Assembly (NCBI GenBank): GCA_017694765.1
Contig: JADIML010000070.1
Location: forward strand, 1 to 7,987
Direction: 5' to 3'
From: Candidatus Scybalomonas excrementavium
GTDB lineage: Bacteria; Bacillota; Clostridia; Lachnospirales; Lachnospiraceae
DNA: 7,987 nucleotides
Every line of letters starts with the position of its first letter. Position 1 is the first letter of the stretch. The notes under the pieces are model-generated. The model did not search any database, was not told the DNA's origin, and saw only the letters and a program-made list of their open reading frames with translations. The translations under genes and the position numbers were made by a program. Shown piece by piece: positions 6,319 through 7,987 of the stretch.

Positions 6319-7050
6319 ATGAATAAAAAGCATAGAAAAAAACTCTTTCTCTCAACCATTTGCATATTTTTTGTATTGATTGTAGGATTTTTTCTCTATA
6401 CAAGCCAATACTACCATGCTGATTCTAGTGTGAAGGAATATGTAAAAGACACGAAAAATGTCAAAGTAATTTCTATTAAAGAAGGACTTTTTTTAGATGG
6501 CAAAGGGATGGAGTCTGCGCTTATTTTCTATCCCGGTGGAAAAGTCGATGAAAAAGCCTATCTCCCCCTCTTAATGAAAATAGCTGATCAAGGAGTGGAT
6601 TGCTTTTTAATTAAAATGCCATTTCACTTAGCCTTTTTTGGTATGAATCAAGCAGACAATCTCTTACATGAATATGATTATAAGCATTGGTATATGTCTG
6701 GTCATTCATTAGGTGGTGCTATGGCTGCTTATTATGCTTCTTCTCATTTAGATAAACTGGATGGCTTAGTATTATTAGCTGCCTATCCAACAAAGAGCTT
6801 AAAAACAGATACTTTTTCTGTACTATCTCTTTATGGAAGTGAAGACCATGTATTAAATATGGAACGAATGAAAGAAGGTGACACCTTTATGCCAATGCAC
6901 TATACAAAAATTTGTATAGAAGGTGGAAACCATGGTCAATTTGGAAATTATGGTCAACAAAAAGGAGATGGGATTGCAACTATCTCCTCTAAAGAACAAC
7001 AAAAACAAAGCATAGATGCTATTTTAACTATGATCAAAGAAAAGGAATAA
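6319..7050 (+). CDS. Membrane-anchored alpha/beta hydrolase
   Basis: A 243-residue protein with a basic N-terminus (MNKKHRKK) and one hydrophobic segment (about 9-27) that acts as a signal anchor, placing the enzyme outside the membrane. The rest is a compact alpha/beta hydrolase: oxyanion strand FYPGGKVD (70-77), nucleophile elbow GHSLGG with S130, acid D176 in YGSED, and base H205 in GGNHGQFGNYG. The complete triad suggests an active esterase, lipase or peptidase-like enzyme. It resembles the small alpha/beta hydrolase_5 family, for which the substrate is generally unknown. The ATG has GAGG at 6308-6311 with a 7-base spacer. It lies 20 bases after mutS2 on the same strand with no terminator between, so it is probably cotranscribed, although no functional link to MutS2 is known. 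No clear terminator follows; 7051-7169 holds only an AT-rich promoter candidate. Confidence 0.85.
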   Translation: MNKKHRKKLFLSTICIFFVLIVGFFLYTSQYYHADSSVKEYVKDTKNVKVISIKEGLFLDGKGMESALIFYPGGKVDEKAYLPLLMKIADQGVDCFLIKMPFHLAFFGMNQADNLLHEYDYKHWYMSGHSLGGAMAAYYASSHLDKLDGLVLLAAYPTKSLKTDTFSVLSLYGSEDHVLNMERMKEGDTFMPMHYTKICIEGGNHGQFGNYGQQKGDGIATISSKEQQKQSIDAILTMIKEKE

Positions 7051-7086
7051 GAAAAAATTTTTGCTTTTCTGCTTTCTTAAAAAGAA

Positions 7087-7099
7087 TTGACTGTATAAT
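7087..7099 (+). promoter_or_regulatory. Candidate promoter region of the two-component genes
   Basis: TTGACT (7087-7092) and a perfect TATAAT (7094-7099) both occur here, but they lie next to each other and cannot serve as one promoter. TATAAT has no good -35 box 16-18 bases upstream; TTGACT has only weak -10 partners (TAACAA at 7111, 18 bases on). A promoter is plausible in the 119-base gap before the response regulator, but its exact boxes are uncertain, and read-through from the hydrolase gene is also possible. Confidence 0.35.
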
Positions 7100-7169
7100 A
7101 AAATAACATCTAACAAAAGATTTTTCACTATTTTTATGAAATATGATTTTAAAATAGAAAGGGGTTACT

Positions 7170-7886
7170 ATGGTTAAAAAACAAAAAATTATGATTGTAG
7201 ATGATGATACAAATATTGCTGAACTCATTTCTCTTTACTTAGTAAAGGAGTGTTTTGACACATTAATTGTTTCCGACGGAGAAGAGGCTCTTTCCAAACT
7301 CACTGTCTATGAACCAGATTTAATTTTATTAGATATTATGCTTCCCGGTATTGATGGATATGAAGTATGTACAGAAATTCGCAAAACGAACCAAGTTCCT
7401 ATTATTATGCTTTCTGCCAAGACAGAAGTATTTGATAAAGTATTAGGACTAAAAATTGGAGCAGATGACTATATGATTAAGCCTTTTGATTCCAAAGAAT
7501 TAGTTGCTCGTGTAAAGGCAGTATTACGCCGTTATCATCCTCCAGTCACCCAATCTCCTACAAAACCATTATCTCCATCACAAACTGGCTCTTACGTGGA
7601 ATATGAAGATCTTATCATTAACATTACTAACTATTCTGTTACTTATAAAGGAAACCATATCGAAATGCCTCCAAAAGAGCTAGAACTTTTTTATTTCCTC
7701 GCTTCTCAGCCAAATCAAGTGTTTACAAGAGAGCAATTACTCGATCAATTATGGGGGTATGAATATATTGGTGATACAAGAACAGTAGACGTTCATGTAA
7801 AACGTCTACGAGAAAAGCTTGGTACTCATCCTGCTTGGTCCATTGCTACTGTATGGGGAATTGGATATAAGTTTGAGGTGAAGTAA
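7170..7886 (+). CDS. OmpR/PhoB-family response regulator
   Basis: A 238-residue two-domain DNA-binding regulator. The receiver domain (about 5-120) has the acidic pocket D11-D12-D13, phosphoacceptor D55 in LLDIMLPG, S82 in the LSAK motif and K104 in IKPF, so it should be phosphorylated normally. A Pro/Ser/Thr-rich linker (about 123-140) leads to a winged-helix domain (about 143-238) with PPKELELFYFLA, the recognition region TRTVDVHVKRLREKLG (203-218) and the C-terminal hairpin VWGIGYKFEV. The ATG follows an AAAGGGG site (7158-7164) with a 5-base spacer. The stop codon overlaps the next start codon by one base (TAATG), showing translational coupling to the presumed sensor kinase. Target genes and signal cannot be told from the window. 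It need not regulate the mutS2 unit. Confidence 0.95.
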   Translation: MVKKQKIMIVDDDTNIAELISLYLVKECFDTLIVSDGEEALSKLTVYEPDLILLDIMLPGIDGYEVCTEIRKTNQVPIIMLSAKTEVFDKVLGLKIGADDYMIKPFDSKELVARVKAVLRRYHPPVTQSPTKPLSPSQTGSYVEYEDLIINITNYSVTYKGNHIEMPPKELELFYFLASQPNQVFTREQLLDQLWGYEYIGDTRTVDVHVKRLREKLGTHPAWSIATVWGIGYKFEVK

Positions 7887-7987
7887 TGATGAAAAAAAGA
7901 ATTTTATCTAAAATTTTTTTCCTCTATTTATTTATTATTAGTAGCAGTACCTTACTTATTTTATTCTGGGCAAATCATTCTTTTAAA
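7886..7987 (+). CDS. Probable sensor histidine kinase, N-terminal part (cut by window end)
   Basis: The first 34 codons of a gene running out of the window. The start ATG at 7886 shares a base with the response regulator stop; a second in-frame ATG at 7889 is equally possible, 8 bases after the GAGGTG site at 7875-7880, against 5 for the first. The peptide begins MMKKRILSK and continues into a strongly hydrophobic stretch (about residues 10-28), the typical first transmembrane helix of a membrane sensor kinase. No kinase motif is inside the window. The kinase call rests on gene order and coupling to an OmpR-type regulator; the membrane segment itself is visible. Confidence 0.72.
   Translation, partial: MMKKRILSKIFFLYLFIISSSTLLILFWANHSFK

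Noticed and set aside
7047..7082. Terminator after the alpha/beta hydrolase gene
   Set aside because: AAGAAA and TTTCTT can pair, but the stem is all A/T apart from one or two pairs and no proper T-tract follows, so a working terminator is not supported.
7034..7228. Open frame of 64 codons on the minus strand
   Set aside because: It overlaps the start of the response regulator and the AT-rich gap; no ribosome binding site or family resemblance supports it.

Overview
The window is AT-rich, with strong Shine-Dalgarno sites, TTGNNN/TATAAT-type promoters, a lipoprotein signal with a lipobox, MutS2 with a C-terminal Smr domain, and a YhaM-type exoribonuclease. Together these point to a low-GC Firmicute. 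The protein sequences look most like gut Clostridia (Lachnospiraceae), but that assignment is from memory of the families and was not searched.

Layout, left to right. (a) 1-192, minus strand: the N-terminal 64 codons of a secreted lipoprotein that looks like the solute-binding component of an ABC (probably sugar) transporter. It has a clear extended -10 promoter (225-253) and two upstream palindromes (311-329 and 367-382) that could be operators. (b) 424-3723, minus strand: a two-gene transcription unit. A promoter at 3695-3723 drives a 704-residue fusion of a degenerate polysaccharide-pyruvyl-transferase-like domain, two [4Fe-4S] clusters and an FrhB-like domain. After 13 bases comes a YhaM-like OB-fold/HD 3'-5' exoribonuclease, and the unit ends at a strong intrinsic terminator (424-461). 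(c) 3599-3922: a divergent intergenic region with one promoter in each direction. The rightward leader contains a terminator-like hairpin before mutS2. (d) 3923-7050, plus strand: mutS2, then after 20 bases a membrane-anchored alpha/beta hydrolase. (e) 7170-7987, plus strand: an OmpR/PhoB-type response regulator whose stop codon overlaps the start of a membrane protein cut by the window end, most likely its sensor histidine kinase.

Two gene products have RNA or translation roles. YhaM trims RNA 3' ends, and MutS2 (also called RqcU) is known from Bacillus to act on collided ribosomes as well as DNA. They belong to divergent units, so a shared function is only a possibility. No mobile element, CRISPR array, rRNA or tRNA was seen, and no clearly new multi-gene system is evident. 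The most unusual items are the degenerate pyruvyl-transferase/FrhB fusion paired with yhaM, the possible attenuator before mutS2, and the altered Smr motif in MutS2.
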